A DNA stretch of 64,000 nucleotides from Vermamoeba vermiformis (taxonomy: Eukaryota > Tubulinea > Echinamoebida), in contig JBEWZL010000101.1 of the NCBI GenBank assembly GCA_045837725.1, forward strand, positions 310,001 through 374,000, written 5' to 3'. A program made the position numbers and the translations under genes. Numbering within the stretch: the first letter of the stretch is position 1; each line of letters starts with the position of its first letter. Positions 45,412 through 57,226 of this stretch are shown here, in pieces. The notes beneath the pieces were generated by a model. That model ran no database searches, was not told where the DNA came from, and saw only the letters and a list, made by a program, of their open reading frames with translations.

Positions 45412-46912
45412 ATGGCAAAGTTACTGGCGCTTGTTTTTCTTACCGTTTTAGGATCGAGTCTGATCTCGGGCACGTAAGTTCAAAATTGATAAATAATATT
45501 GTAATAAATTATTATTAGCTTGAATATAAATTATTGCACGATTGAAAACAATAGTAAAGCACATAATCGATCAATTTTAATTTAACGTTTTTTCGGATGT
45601 AGTTTTGGCGCGAGTACAGAGCAGAATGTGAATGTCGCCTATTTATTTAGCATCGACGATTTAAGTAGCACTGAAAGCGTCTTTAGAATGCTCAACAGGT
45701 TTTACACAAAGGAGGACACTTTCGTAATCCACGTCAACAAGTAAGGATAATTTTATTATTATTTTGATACATTAATTATAGGATCTAATGTATTATAACA
45801 CTATTCAACCACCAGTAAAGTTATAAAAACCTAAAAATTTATTCGGATCAATTTAATTTAATTCGGATCTGCTGTGGACTTGCTAACGATTTTGTCAATT
45901 ATAGGGCCTTAGGCAGTGATGTACTGAATAGAGTAGATAATTTTACGCAAACAAGGTTCCCTTCAAGCGGTGATAACGATAACATTATTATCATTCATAC
46001 TCAACTCGTGCATTACGGCGGTATTTCTCAGGTAAATTTAATTCTTAGAAATAATACGATAATTATACTAAACTGATTATTTATGATAGATCGAGGCTCA
46101 TATGGATATGATGTGGTACGCACTCAAATCCGAACGAGAATGGGATACAGCTTTGCTTCTCAACGGCAATACTTATCCGCTCGTATCTCGCGAGGAGATT
46201 AAGCGCAGATTGACCGTTTTGAAAGGAAAAAACTTGTTGGATAGCGATGGTAGGTTGCTGCTAGATGTGTTGGATGCAGCATCCGTTCTGACTCTTGTAT
46301 GATAGGTACTATTGGACTTGACTCGCCAGTACTTACTACGAGCCGATTAAAGAAGTTCTATGTTGAAGGCGTGGATGGCATGCACCTGGCTGAGCGCATG
46401 AAGGGTCAACGACGATTGCCTCCTGGTATCGTCATGCGCTTTGGATCTCCCGTAGTTGCTTTGAATAAGCGCACTTGCAGTACACTGATGAGTCGTAAGT
46501 ATTAATTATAACATACGAGCGCCATTTTTGTTGGTCACGTGCACTGGCTGTGCAGTTAAGTCACGATTTTTTTGGCAATTAAGTCACGGTGTTTTGTACC
46601 GAGCTGAAGACTAACAGTGCATTGGTAGATGATATCGCAAGAAACATGTTGTTGTTCTTCTCGACTACAATCCATCCTGCGAATATGTATTATCAAACGG
46701 TTGTTTCTAATATCAAGGAGTTGGAGGGATCTCGCTTGGCCGAATCTACTGAAGACAGCGTTTTATACTATACCCCGTCTGATGAACTCGATTCTCCGTT
46801 CATTACTGAAGAAAGCATCGATGCGGCATTCGACAGTAAGGCGATGTTCATTGGTAGAGTCGATCCGAAGCAGATGGACCTTCTTACTATGATCGATGAA
46901 AGAATTAACTAA
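45412..46912 (+). CDS. GT14-family glycosyltransferase (core-2/I-branching, xylosyltransferase-like)
   Basis: Six exons (45412-45473, 45603-45740, 45905-46031, 46090-46249, 46306-46494, 46584-46912) give 334 residues. The start is a signal peptide or anchor (LLALVFLTVLGSSLI). The Branch domain shows VAYLFSIDD, FVIHVNK, LVHYGGISQIEAHMDMMWYA and LLLNGNTYPLVS, typical of GT14. The C-terminal part has FSTTIHPANMYYQTVV, matching the HP(S/A)E-type motif before the acceptor site. It should act in the Golgi or outside the cell on glycans. Two alternative acceptors with the same TTAAGTCACG context lie at 46556 and 46579; only the second keeps frame. Confidence 0.85.
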
Positions 46913-46949
46913 TTAGCCAACCCTTTTGTACAAAAAATCATTTGTTTAT

Positions 46950-49017
46950 TTACATAAAATTTAATTGCGATAAGTCTTCTGGTGAAGTCGCAGCAATACT
47001 GTCGAACAGTTCTTCAGCGCTGATCTGATCAAACTCCGCAATCGTTGGTTGACCTTCACTAGGACTCTCAATATTTACATTAGCTCCAAATATCTCGTCG
47101 ATGATATCTGGTGGTGTCAGCAGCTCATCTGAGGCTGAATTTAAGACGCCATCTGGTGAGGCTGTTTCGCTGCTTGCCGCCGCAGCTTGGATCTGCTGTG
47201 ATATGACGAATTCAAGGCCTTGCTTCACCATACCAGCAATAGGAAAGAATTCGGTCATTTTATCCAATAACTCGAGATTCTAAGAAACAAGAACATTAGA
47301 TCCGATTTGGCAATAAATAAGAAGAGGAAACTTACTGTTGGTAATTGAGGTGCATTTGTTTGCAAGTATACTTCCGCTACTATTTGTAACGCTAATGGAA
47401 ATGTCACCGAGCGGCCTTGCGCAGGCGTACAAGAGATGTAATTAATGGTCTCATCCGAGTACTTCAAAAATTAGCATAAAATAACAAATGTTAATAATAA
47501 GTACGTACTTGTATGGCTTTATCAGGTCTATTTAACGTTAAATTTCCTAGTGCATTGACTGCCATGATCAGCGGTGCAATTTGTCGCTTCGCCGAGTGCA
47601 CTTGCTCGATCTCGTAATGCGCATTAATTCTGTAGAAATCATGATTAGTATTCATCTCAATATACCTTGAAATATATCTACGTACACATTGAGTACATTT
47701 TCAACGTATTCTTCGGTCACTTCTTCCGATTGAATTTGAATGGCTGCTCGCAACTTGCCCGTCAACGCAGCCATAATGCCCATGGAATTGTTCATTTCGC
47801 CCGTCTTCACTTTATCTTCCAACTAACATAATACCATTAATTAAGTATAAGCTATTAGTATTATGATATTATACCTCTGTGTAAGCCAAATATTTTTGTT
47901 GCGGATCTGCGTTCAGTTCAGCTAAGCTGATCATTACTTCGTTATAAACGCTATCAACTTCCGCTGTAACTTCTAACGGATTAAATCTATAAAAAAAAAA
48001 ATTAATTTAATTGTCTCTAATCGATTTGGAATTGTTTGTTTTTACGTACTTTCGAAACGCATCTAAGACTGTCTTAGACAAATTTAGATATACATAAGCG
48101 GATGGTAAATTTCCACTTCCGAAGTGATAGTGACCAATCAGGTGATAGAGACTGGCTGTTTCATATGAAATGGTGCCTAAATAATTTTTGCTCGCGATTT
48201 CAGCTTTGTCGATAAATTCTTGACCTTGTTCATTATTGCCTAGTGCTCGTGCTCCGTGTGCTAGTAGCGAATATACTAATGCACTGGTACAATCTAAAAA
48301 TAAATTAGAATAAAAGAAAATATTTTGTCAAGGATCTGATCGGCATCCAATTTTTTGTCCAAATAAGGATTTTTTTAATATTAGTGTTTGCACGTACCTG
48401 ATTGATTATTGAGAACATCTTTAATATCAAATGGAGGCAATTTAACGCCGGCTACTTGTGAAATAGATTCTTCGTAAACATTCAAATATTCTCGCATCAA
48501 TACGCTCAAATTAATTTTGTTCGATAATATCGTCAATGAAGCAGCCTATTTAAACAAAAAATAAGCAAAAATATATTAATTAAATAAATAAATTGATTTT
48601 TTCTGTCGAACTTACCACTGTGCTCGTTGGAACTCCTTGGAACTTTGATTTTAATATAACATTTTTCTCTAAAAATAATGTATTAATATTTAATAATAAT
48701 ATGACGATTGAAGAAGCTCATTGACAATTGTTTCGGAAAATTATGAGTTCAACGGAGTAAATCCACTACGTACTCTTGGGACCTCGTTTTTTGATCTCTG
48801 TTGGGTACTCGCATTCTACTTTTGATATGCTACAATGCACGCAAGGCATCGCACCGTCGCATCTGATCTTTTTGGCACGACAAGTTTTGCATGCGAGCTT
48901 TGCGGGCGCGTTGATGAGGACCGCAGTTTGATTTTGCATGGAATAGTAGGTATTATACTTCGTTATATTATTCGTAGCATTGAGGTGTGTTTTTGGCAAG
49001 ATAAAAATCGGTAACAT
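46950..49017 (-). CDS. Zn2Cys6 fungal-type transcription factor 2
   Basis: Nine exons (49017-48774, 48668-48616, 48545-48398, 48293-48050, 47986-47875, 47822-47686, 47629-47509, 47461-47336, 47279-46950) give 504 residues, or 478 from the Met at 48939, which sits closer to the zinc cluster and is the likelier start. The cluster is CKTCRAKKIRCD with PCVHCSISKVEC, followed by the linker TEIKKRGPK, the same KRGP turn as factor 1. The regulatory part has the fungal pattern LVYSLLAHGARALGNNEQGQ. The C-terminus is Ala/Ser/Glu-rich and may be an activation region. All exons are open. It converges on the GT14 gene, with only 37 bp between the stops. Confidence 0.9.
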
Positions 49018-49061
49018 AAAAAAGCCTCAAAAAGTCCCGAACACTCGATCAGATCGACACA

Positions 49062-52000
49062 ATGAGTGCCGCACCGCCTAATTATGTGAAAATACGAGGT
49101 AAAGAATACAATATGATGATCTTAAGCTTATTGACGTTGATATGAAATTGAGTGCTCGAACTTGATCGGCTTACGACGGTTACAAAAGGTACGAAAATAA
49201 AGGAGCAAATATTAAAATATAAGATCGTCTAACGTAATAAATAGGAGCCGAATTTAAATGCACACTAGGTATTTCTACCGAATCTGAAGGTTTTGACATT
49301 AGCTCGAAATCGTCGCCCGTAAAAACTGCTCCCGCGATCGCTGAGACGAATCATATTGTTTGGAATAATCCCGAGGAAATTACACTGTAAGTAACATTAA
49401 TACTCATACTTATTAAACGAATTGTGGGATGTGATCCCGCGAAACAAAATCTTCGTGTGGAATTGACGCTGTAATACTTAGAAATTTACACTCGCATGGA
49501 AAAGCATTGATAATCCGAGTGAAATCGAAGAAAGGACGTTCGGTAAGTAATGAATCAAAATTATTTTTATTCGCCGCTCCATCCGCGGAATTACTAACGA
49601 TGCGGCAATAGACTGAAGATTATGGATATACGCGCTTAAATATTGACGGATTAAACCACAATAACTTCGAACGATGGCTTCCGTTGAGAAAAAACAAAAA
49701 AGATCTCAACGGCACTGGTTTTATTCGCGTTGCGATAAGTTGCAAGGTAAATATAATTCAATATTAATAATAATCTTAAAATCGATACTATATTAGTACA
49801 TTTTCCCCGTAATTGTTTCTTTATGTTGCGATTTCGCAGTACGATCTGATTTTTTTGACGTAATTGTTTGGATCGTCAGACGCCAATGTCCAATGCCGCT
49901 AGTATCGTTGGCAAAACAGTGCAAAGTGCCATGTCACCCCGTCGTGATTCAGCGGACACTGAAGACAAACAAGTCTCAAAACGGATCCGAAAACTACAGC
50001 GCGAAGAACGACAAAGAATTGTGCAACAAAAAGTCAAATTGGGGTATAAATCTGGTGATATTAAAATGAGGTATGTCTTATAGTAATATAGCCATATGAA
50101 TACGATTCATTACTGAATTTTTATTCAGATTGTTTTATGTACCGTCAACGACTCAAAATGAAGGCGCTCTTGGAATGACTCGTAAGCATATAATAAGACA
50201 TTATATAAATATAATAGCATCATTATATCAAAATTATTGTAATATAAGATTTTTAAAGTCCGTGTAACGAATATTTTTGCACTGATTTTTTTTCGAATTA
50301 TAGTGGTCTCTGGTGAAGGGCTTTCCGGGCTTGATTTGGATGGAACCTCCGACCCTTACGTAAGTATAATAATACTAATTTAACATATGCTTATAGAGCT
50401 TTAGTAGCGAAACAAAATATGTACGTACCGTGCGCAAGATCTAATTTTAAATTGTAGGGCAAAATTATCTTCAATGGGCACCATGTACAATCACCTAAAA
50501 TTAATTCGAACCTAGACCCTAAATGGGACTATTACTGCCAATTCATCGTCCCAATCAACTTCGATCTGTTTACCAAAGTTGGTGTCGAGATCTGGGACTA
50601 CGATCGTGGTTCATTTGACGATTTAATAGGCACTGCTGAATTAGTACTCGATGATTATTTTAGCAATGAGACAATGGAGGCTAAAGAAATCGAAGTCTCG
50701 TTCCCGATCTTGAAAAAAGAAAAGCCAGTGACGGATCTGCTTGATGGAGTCAAAGAAGGATCGACGGCTAAGAAGACTATGAAGCCTAAGTTGCCTATAG
50801 TCCTTATTCCGGGTAAGTTCAGCAAAAAATTGTCGTTCGCGTACTGGATCTTTTTCAATATGAAAGTCGAATATTTTTTGAGTCGAAAATAGCTGTGGGT
50901 TACTAGTATCAAAAAAAGCTTTTATTTATAGCTATATTTAGTATAAAATATTTTTGTTGTTGAAGGAAGCAATGGATCTGACGAAATATGTTTGAATAGG
51001 CTTGGCATCAAGTGTCCTCGTAGTCAAGAAAGGCGACAAGTACTGGCTGAATGAACGCGTTTGGTTCTCATTGGACAAGATTTACAAAGGCAAAATGAAT
51101 CGAATTAGGATTGGTACGAACCGCAACCTCGATCCAAACTTTAGTTTTATTCTAAAGATTTGTTTATTATACAGCTGCTTCACATACTGAAGACGAAGAA
51201 AAAGATCCAGAAGCCGATTATTCGATCAGAGAGCAGCAAGTTTTGACTCAAGTAGGTAGATCCGATTGTTTTTTTTATGAATGAAAATACGATCGGCCCA
51301 TAAACTAACTCCGCCATAGTTAGTCGCAGCAATATTGGTTGTCCTATATTAATGGTTTTTCCTATAATAGAACAAATGGGTCGATCACATGTGTTTGAAC
51401 GAAGCTGACAACTCATCAGATCCGGAAGGTATACAAGTTCGAGCGATGCAAGGATATGAAGGTGTGTCTTATCTCGCTGATGGCATTGCCAAGAACATGA
51501 CTTATGTAAGTCTATAACGATATTTCCTTTTATGGTAATGTTGCTAACGACGCGGCAAGGTGATGGGTCCGTTGATTGAAAATTTGCTGGAATTTGGTTA
51601 CACGGAGCAAAATCTTGTGGCATTGCCTGTAAGTCACCTACGAGCGATATTTCCTTATTTGGAAATTGATTTTTCTATTTCGTAGTATGATTGGCGGATT
51701 CCGCTTGCAACCCTCGAAACACGTGACAAGTACTTCACACAGGTGAAGACGACATTAGAGACCTTGTATAATAGTACTGGCCATGCCGCTGTCGTTGTCT
51801 GTCACAGTATGGGCAATCGGTAAGTTTCCTTATAAGGAAATTTCAATGCCGTAAAAGTCACTCCGAACATCGCTAACAAAAATTGATTTTTTCAGCGTTT
51901 TCCAATACTTTTTGAATTACGCGAAGAAGAATTATGGCCAAGAGTGGATCGACAAATATGTACATACTTTTTATGCTGTCGCAGCTCCATTTTTAGGCGC

Positions 52001-53209
52001 GACAAAAATTCTCCGTGCTGTCGTGTCCGGCGAGAGATTTGGCTTGGATTTCTTTTTATCGACTACTGAAGCGATCAAATTCGCTCGAACAATTGGTATG
52101 TACCTAGAATATTTTATTAAGTTTATTCTAAGCATTATTTCCTTTTTAGGAAGTTTTCCTTCACTCTTGCCGATCGGTTTGAAAAAATATTTCGATCCAA
52201 AAGTGTTTTGTTACGTTAGAAAAGAAGATTCTCGAGTGCTTACGAAGGCTAGAGATAAAGAAGACAAAAATGCGCAAAAGAACGAAATTTCGATCAAAAC
52301 GAAAAACGACGAGTGGATCTTGTACGATAATGAAGCAATTTTGGAAGTATCTGGCGCTCAGGTAAGAATATCATACTATTCTACTATATATACCTAAAAT
52401 AATAATATCATGTCGTGAATAATGCTTCTAATGTTCCGCGAACGGCAAAGGAGGAAATTGCCTAAAAAGGAAATCAACTAATGTTTAATTTTAGAAACAA
52501 CTAGAAGTATTTAAGAAGCAATATATGCCCGACCCTCTATTTGGCGGCGCAGAGGACCCTAATATGGCGTTCATTCTCGAAGCACCGCCAGTAAAAAAGA
52601 TGCGCCACATCTACGGTAAACGAGAAAGATCTGATCGGGCTTTGAAACAATACTAACACTAAATTATATGTAGGGGTTAATGTCAATACTGAGAAGCTAT
52701 ATTTCTATCGTTTAAACAAAGACAAACGTCGGCTAGATCTCGATAAAAAACTCGACGGACAATTAGATCAGTTCCCAGGCTATCATTTCACTAAGGTAAT
52801 GCTTAATAGCGCTATTAACGTACATTATTATTCATATTTACTCATAGGGCACCGGTTTTGAAACGTCTAATACACCACAAGCGAATTTAGAAAAGTTTAC
52901 TGGATTTGCTGGCACTAGATCTGGCGATGGAACCGTTGCTTATGATTCGTTGAACTATTGCTTGAAGTGGCGTGATAAGCTTGACTTAGAAGTGATGGGT
53001 AAGCTATGTTTTCTCTTTTTATTCAGATCTCGTTACAAAATTTTATCAATTTTATTGTTGATCCAGAAAAATGAGCGATTAAGGCTTACTATTGATTACG
53101 ATATTAATATATGACTATGATAGAGCTCGAAAAAGCCGAACATCGCGATATTGTATGCACTAAGATGTTTTTCAAGCTCTTAGTCGAGTACGCAGGCGAA
53201 AATAAGTAA
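49062..53209 (+). CDS. C2-C2-LCAT/PDAT-type lipase or acyltransferase
   Basis: Twenty exons, from 49062-49098, 49153-49188, 49245-49386, 49482-49542, 49612-49746 and 49880-50070 through 53124-53209, stay in frame to 828 residues. The N-terminal C2 domain (YVKIRVLELD, ALIIRVKSKKGRS, GFIRVAISCK) is followed by a Lys/Arg coiled coil and a second C2 (LSGLDLDGTSDPY, VEIWDYDRGSFDDLIG). The LCAT fold shows IVLIPGLASSVL, YDWRIPLATLE, nucleophile VVCHSMGN, Asp in RSGDGTVAYDSL and His in EHRDIV, so the Ser-Asp-His triad is complete. The enzyme would cleave or transfer acyl chains of phospholipids, with C2 domains giving membrane (often Ca-dependent) targeting. Many introns hold CArG boxes. Confidence 0.88.
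51526..52470. promoter_or_regulatory. Cluster of five CArG boxes in successive introns
   Basis: CC(A/T)6GG sites occur at 51526-51535, 51653-51662, 51828-51837, 52141-52150 and 52461-52470, one in each of five introns of the C2-LCAT gene. The site at 51825-51840 is a perfect 16-bp palindrome, TTTCCTTATAAGGAAA. The one at 52141 overlaps an acceptor. Binding by a MADS factor is inferred only from the consensus. Confidence 0.4.
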
Positions 53210-53898
53210 AGTCTGGAAATATGAATTGTAAATGCTATTTTAAGAATCGTTATCGATTAAACTTGTAATTTAATACCTATTTTGTACTATCTTTTTTTTT
53301 ACCGTCCAATAAAAGAAGTTTTGTTAAGGATCTCGTCTGAATTTTAGTCTGTAATCAACCTTTTTGGCTTGTTTCCTATTGAATTGATCTAAAATAAGAC
53401 CAAATGGCAATGCACATTCACACGTGTAGGAATATTGGCAGTATAAACATCACGCGAGCACATCTGCGAAGGAATATTTCAATTTCGAATATTTGCCAGC
53501 ACAAATCGTAGTAAAAATAGCCCGAAATACTTTGCCGGCTTACAAATACTCTAAATTTCCAAAAGAAACATGGAACGATAAATTTAAGCCAAAAATCTTT
53601 CCGGTTTTCAAATCCGAACTGAAAAGTTGTTAAACTCGGAAAGGACGAGATAAAAATCGATTGTGATCAGACGTAATAATAGAATTTATAATTTGCCTAA
53701 AAAGCAATTCAGCAACGATATAAAATAATGGAATTGCCGATAGATCTTGCTATTTTTCTCTGTATTGATCTTTGTCACTTTAAATATACTTTTCCTTAAT
53801 ATTTCAGCGATTATATACATGAAAATAAGGTGATTAGCATTGCAATAAAGATAAGCTTTATAGGTCCGGATCTAAATTTAGGCTCCTATTTCGCCGAT
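53210..53898. other. Convergent intergenic region
   Basis: This 689-bp stretch lies between the C2-LCAT and LRR stops. It contains AT-rich DNA and a near-CArG site around 53697 but no gene. Confidence 0.35.
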
Positions 53899-55898
53899 TT
53901 AGTCCCAATTCAATTCTATTAATAAATCAGGTCTTAAACTACGCAGTTTGTTGATAGCTTCGATTGATATCTTCGAATAACCCCGCAAATTAACCTTTTG
54001 TAGCGAGGTGAAATGACTTTGCAAAAATTCTACTGACCGATCCGTTAACTGATTGCATTGCTTCATATTGAGCTCATAGAGATAGGGTAAGCTAGATAAG
54101 GCCTATAATACTATCAGTACATGAGATTATGAAGGGGTACCGCGCGTTAAGTAATTGGATCCGCAGCAAAAAATCCCGCGGGCAAAGGCTTGACAGCGGA
54201 AAAACTTTTACCTGTGCTGATTCGTCGGTCAATCTCGCGCAATCTCGTACATTTATGCTTTGCAATCTTGTTAATCTCGTCAAACTCGTAATCCCCGCTG
54301 TGGTTCAACAAATTAACGCTGGAAATTTACTAAGATAATAATAAAAAATATTGCATTTTGCACATCGATCGTTCAACTAGATTTCTTATTAATATCATGC
54401 CTATACTTACCATCACTAAGCGCTGCTTCGCTAAAATCAAGTTGTTTCAGTGAAAAACAGGATTGTGTTAGGGCACACATTGACGCGTCTGTTACGCTTC
54501 TACAACCTCCGCAAAGAAGCACCTCAATATTCGTGCATACAGTAGCCAAGACCCTTACACTAATGTTAGTATCATATGACCTTTAAGTGCAAGTGATATG
54601 TCGTACTTGAGTGCTTGATCCGTCACTTTGGGGCAGTTAGAAATGTCCAAGTGTTTCAACGCAGTACACCTTGGGAATAAGTAGCACAGTCCTATATTAC
54701 AAGTCCTATTAGAATACGATATTTTATAGTCCTTCTGAAGTATTCATCCGAAGAGAGATCTTTTGACACGTGTCAATAAATTTCCTTTTTTAGGAAAAAT
54801 GTACCCACATCTGTAACGCTGGCGCAAGCATAGAGCATTAAGTTTTCCAAATTTGGCAATGACTCTGCGATCCTGGCGAGGCTTTGGTTGGTAACTTTGT
54901 GACATTTGCTGAGGTCGATAGTGGTCATCGATGGACACTTTGACACGAGCAGTGCTTTGACACTCTCATCGCTTAACTTAGTGTTGCCGCGCAGGTAAAT
55001 ACTTATTAATTGATTTCGTGCTATTAGCGGTGACAGATTGGCCATGCCTAGTGATAAAAGTACCCGTGAGACACGTACTCTTGTCAGATCCAGTTCACAA
55101 TTGCTTTGAAAGTAGAAAGGCTGTTATGTTATTGTATAGTAACATACCTCGAGTACTCAATAATGGCACGTTTTTCAAGCTCAAATATTGCAATGAAGTT
55201 GAGTTCTGGAGGTGACAAAGTGACGCATCCGAAACTCGTTTGCAACCATCGAGAATAAGCACGTTAAGACTATCAATAGTACCTGTATAATATATATTAA
55301 TATGATAATATACTATAATATTGATAAACTTACCTAGCACTTGCATCACGGGGTCATTGACAGCTTTAGAGTTAGAGATCTGCACGTATTGCAGCGCCGT
55401 TAAATGACTCAAACATGTTGATAATGCGAGTGACGAAGATATTATTCTATATTATATTAATAGGTTAGTTCAGTGAATGCTAACGAGATCTTGAACAAGC
55501 AAAGAAAAATCATCGATTAAAAATTTACTTCTCTTATCATAATAAGGCAACTAATATTATTGCAAAAATTACTAATAATTATAGCAAGAAAAAATAATAG
55601 CTAAATAATAACCAGAGTTTCGTCGGTATGAAAAACAAAAGACAATTTGGAAGTATTAATTTAGATCCGCCTGTATTAGGCTCAACACTTACTTAGATGA
55701 TCTATTATCCAATATTAGTGCAGAAATAGTGCTTCCTTGATTTTGTAACGCGCTGCAAAGAGTTTCTTCGTCGACATCCAATTCAATATTTGCTAGATTA
55801 ACAGTAGGCGCACTCATATCGATATATTCTCGTATACTATTGTTATTCAATGAATAAGGCTCGCCTACGCCACTTGAAGGTGCTTCGTGGTGTTCCAT
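53899..55898 (-). CDS. Leucine-rich-repeat protein, AMN1/FBXL-like
   Basis: Eight exons (55898-55693, 55446-55334, 55282-55148, 55077-54805, 54691-54607, 54559-54411, 54297-54212, 54102-53899) give 416 residues. Repeats of the cysteine-containing LRR type are plain: NVLILDGCKRVSDASL, TIDLSKCHKVTNQSL, NLENLMLYACASVTDVG, LDISNCPKVTDQALK, LLCGGCRSVTDASM, INVRDCARLTDESA and LNMKQCNQLTDRSV. No F-box is visible in the first 70 residues, so it is closer to AMN1 than to a full FBXL adaptor. The start of exon 4 uses an AAGAG acceptor, chosen because the more obvious sites break frame; that join is the weakest point. Confidence 0.85.
54764..54775. promoter_or_regulatory. Intronic 12-bp palindrome TGACACGTGTCA (copy 3)
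   Basis: A perfect third copy lies in an intron of the LRR gene, near a CArG-like CCTTTTTTAGG sequence at 54784. Confidence 0.5.
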
Positions 55899-55921
55899 CT
55901 TGAAATATTTTTACAGTTTTC

Positions 55922-57226
55922 TTGAACTTAGCACCACAGCTCATGTTGGGAACCAAAACAAATGTAATCATAGTTGCTTTATTATTGGCGATTATTTATG
56001 CGTGGATTTTTCCAAACAGCCAAAGCGCAAACGGTACGGCTAGATCGATCCAAATTTATTTTAGTTTAGCATTATTTAATTTAAATTTAAAATACGTCAT
56101 AATTACGGAAGCCTACGTAGCTCCGTTTTGGCTCCGCTTCGGCTCCGTTGGCAAACTTGCCTTTTTTAACCAAGAGCGTTTGGTCACGCGACAACTAAAA
56201 CTACTTAAAGTCAGTTTGCTGCTTTATTCTAATTCAAATAATACATAAGTAGACCATACTATGCGAAGCATGACTCAGAAGTTCTTCAAGTGGACGTTTG
56301 AAGAGGAAATTGAAAAGCTTTCGCCGATCGCGCAACAGATCGTCGCTGGAGCGAAGAGCAACGAAGAAAAGGCTATTAGAATATTTAACTTTGTTCGCGA
56401 CGAAATTAAATTCGGATTTACTGAGGAATTTGACCAAGGTAAGCGTTACCAACAAAATCAAAAGTTTACGAAACTGAAATTGTCTACGGATGCTTTGCAA
56501 CTCTACAAGACCATAATCTTAGGAAATTTACTTTACGGATATAAATTAATTTTTATCTTCGGAGAAAGTTCTTGCATTTAACGGATTTAGATCCTTTCCC
56601 AACCTGCACCTTACTGACGCTTTTGTACTATAGCATCACCTTCTTATACTCTGCAAACGAAACAAGGCCACTGTAACCCCCAAGCATCACTATTTAAGAC
56701 CCTTATGAATGCCGTTGGAATACCTACACGCCTGCGGCTGATCCCAATCTACCTCGATCCACTCGTGTTTTTCTGGCCCAATCACCTGTTCCAATCGAGG
56801 ACTTCTAAATGGTTCACAGGTACTCATACATATTGCGAAGTCAAATTGCACGACAAATGGATTCCTGTGGATGGATACATCGTGGATAAACCGCTCGTTG
56901 CAGCTGCGAGAAAAGATCTGATCAAAAAAAACGTTACGATTGGCAATTATATTCACGTTGATGCCCAAAGTGACTGGGATGGTAAATCGAAGTGCATGTC
57001 GCAATACGTGGATGATAGCATCAAGTTGCCAAACGGATTTGACGAAGTTGTGGATTCAACAGAAGAGCTCGAACAATTCTATCAGTCTTGGCGATATGAA
57101 CAACGCGACGTAGCATTTTCAAAGGGCGCTAAATGGTTTTTCAGTCATACTTTCCTTCCTTTGATTAACAACCGGATCAAGCGGTTTAGAAAGGCAGGGT
57201 TAACCGAAACAAATGGAAATAACTAA
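55922..57226 (+). CDS. Transglutaminase-like cysteine protease/transferase, membrane-anchored
   Basis: Three exons (55922-56033, 56250-56438, 56634-57226) give 297 residues, or 290 from the second Met at 55943. A signal anchor opens it (VIIVALLLAIIYAWIF). The catalytic triad of the transglutaminase-core fold is visible: Cys in QGHCNPQAS, His in GTHTYCEVK and Asp in IPVDGYIVD. The family includes protein crosslinkers, peptide N-glycanases and proteases; the substrate cannot be told. The second exon joins through an AAG acceptor at 56249, needed to read V-D-H-T-M before the former ORF start. It is divergent from the LRR gene, with starts only about 23 bp apart, an unusually tight promoter. Confidence 0.85.
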
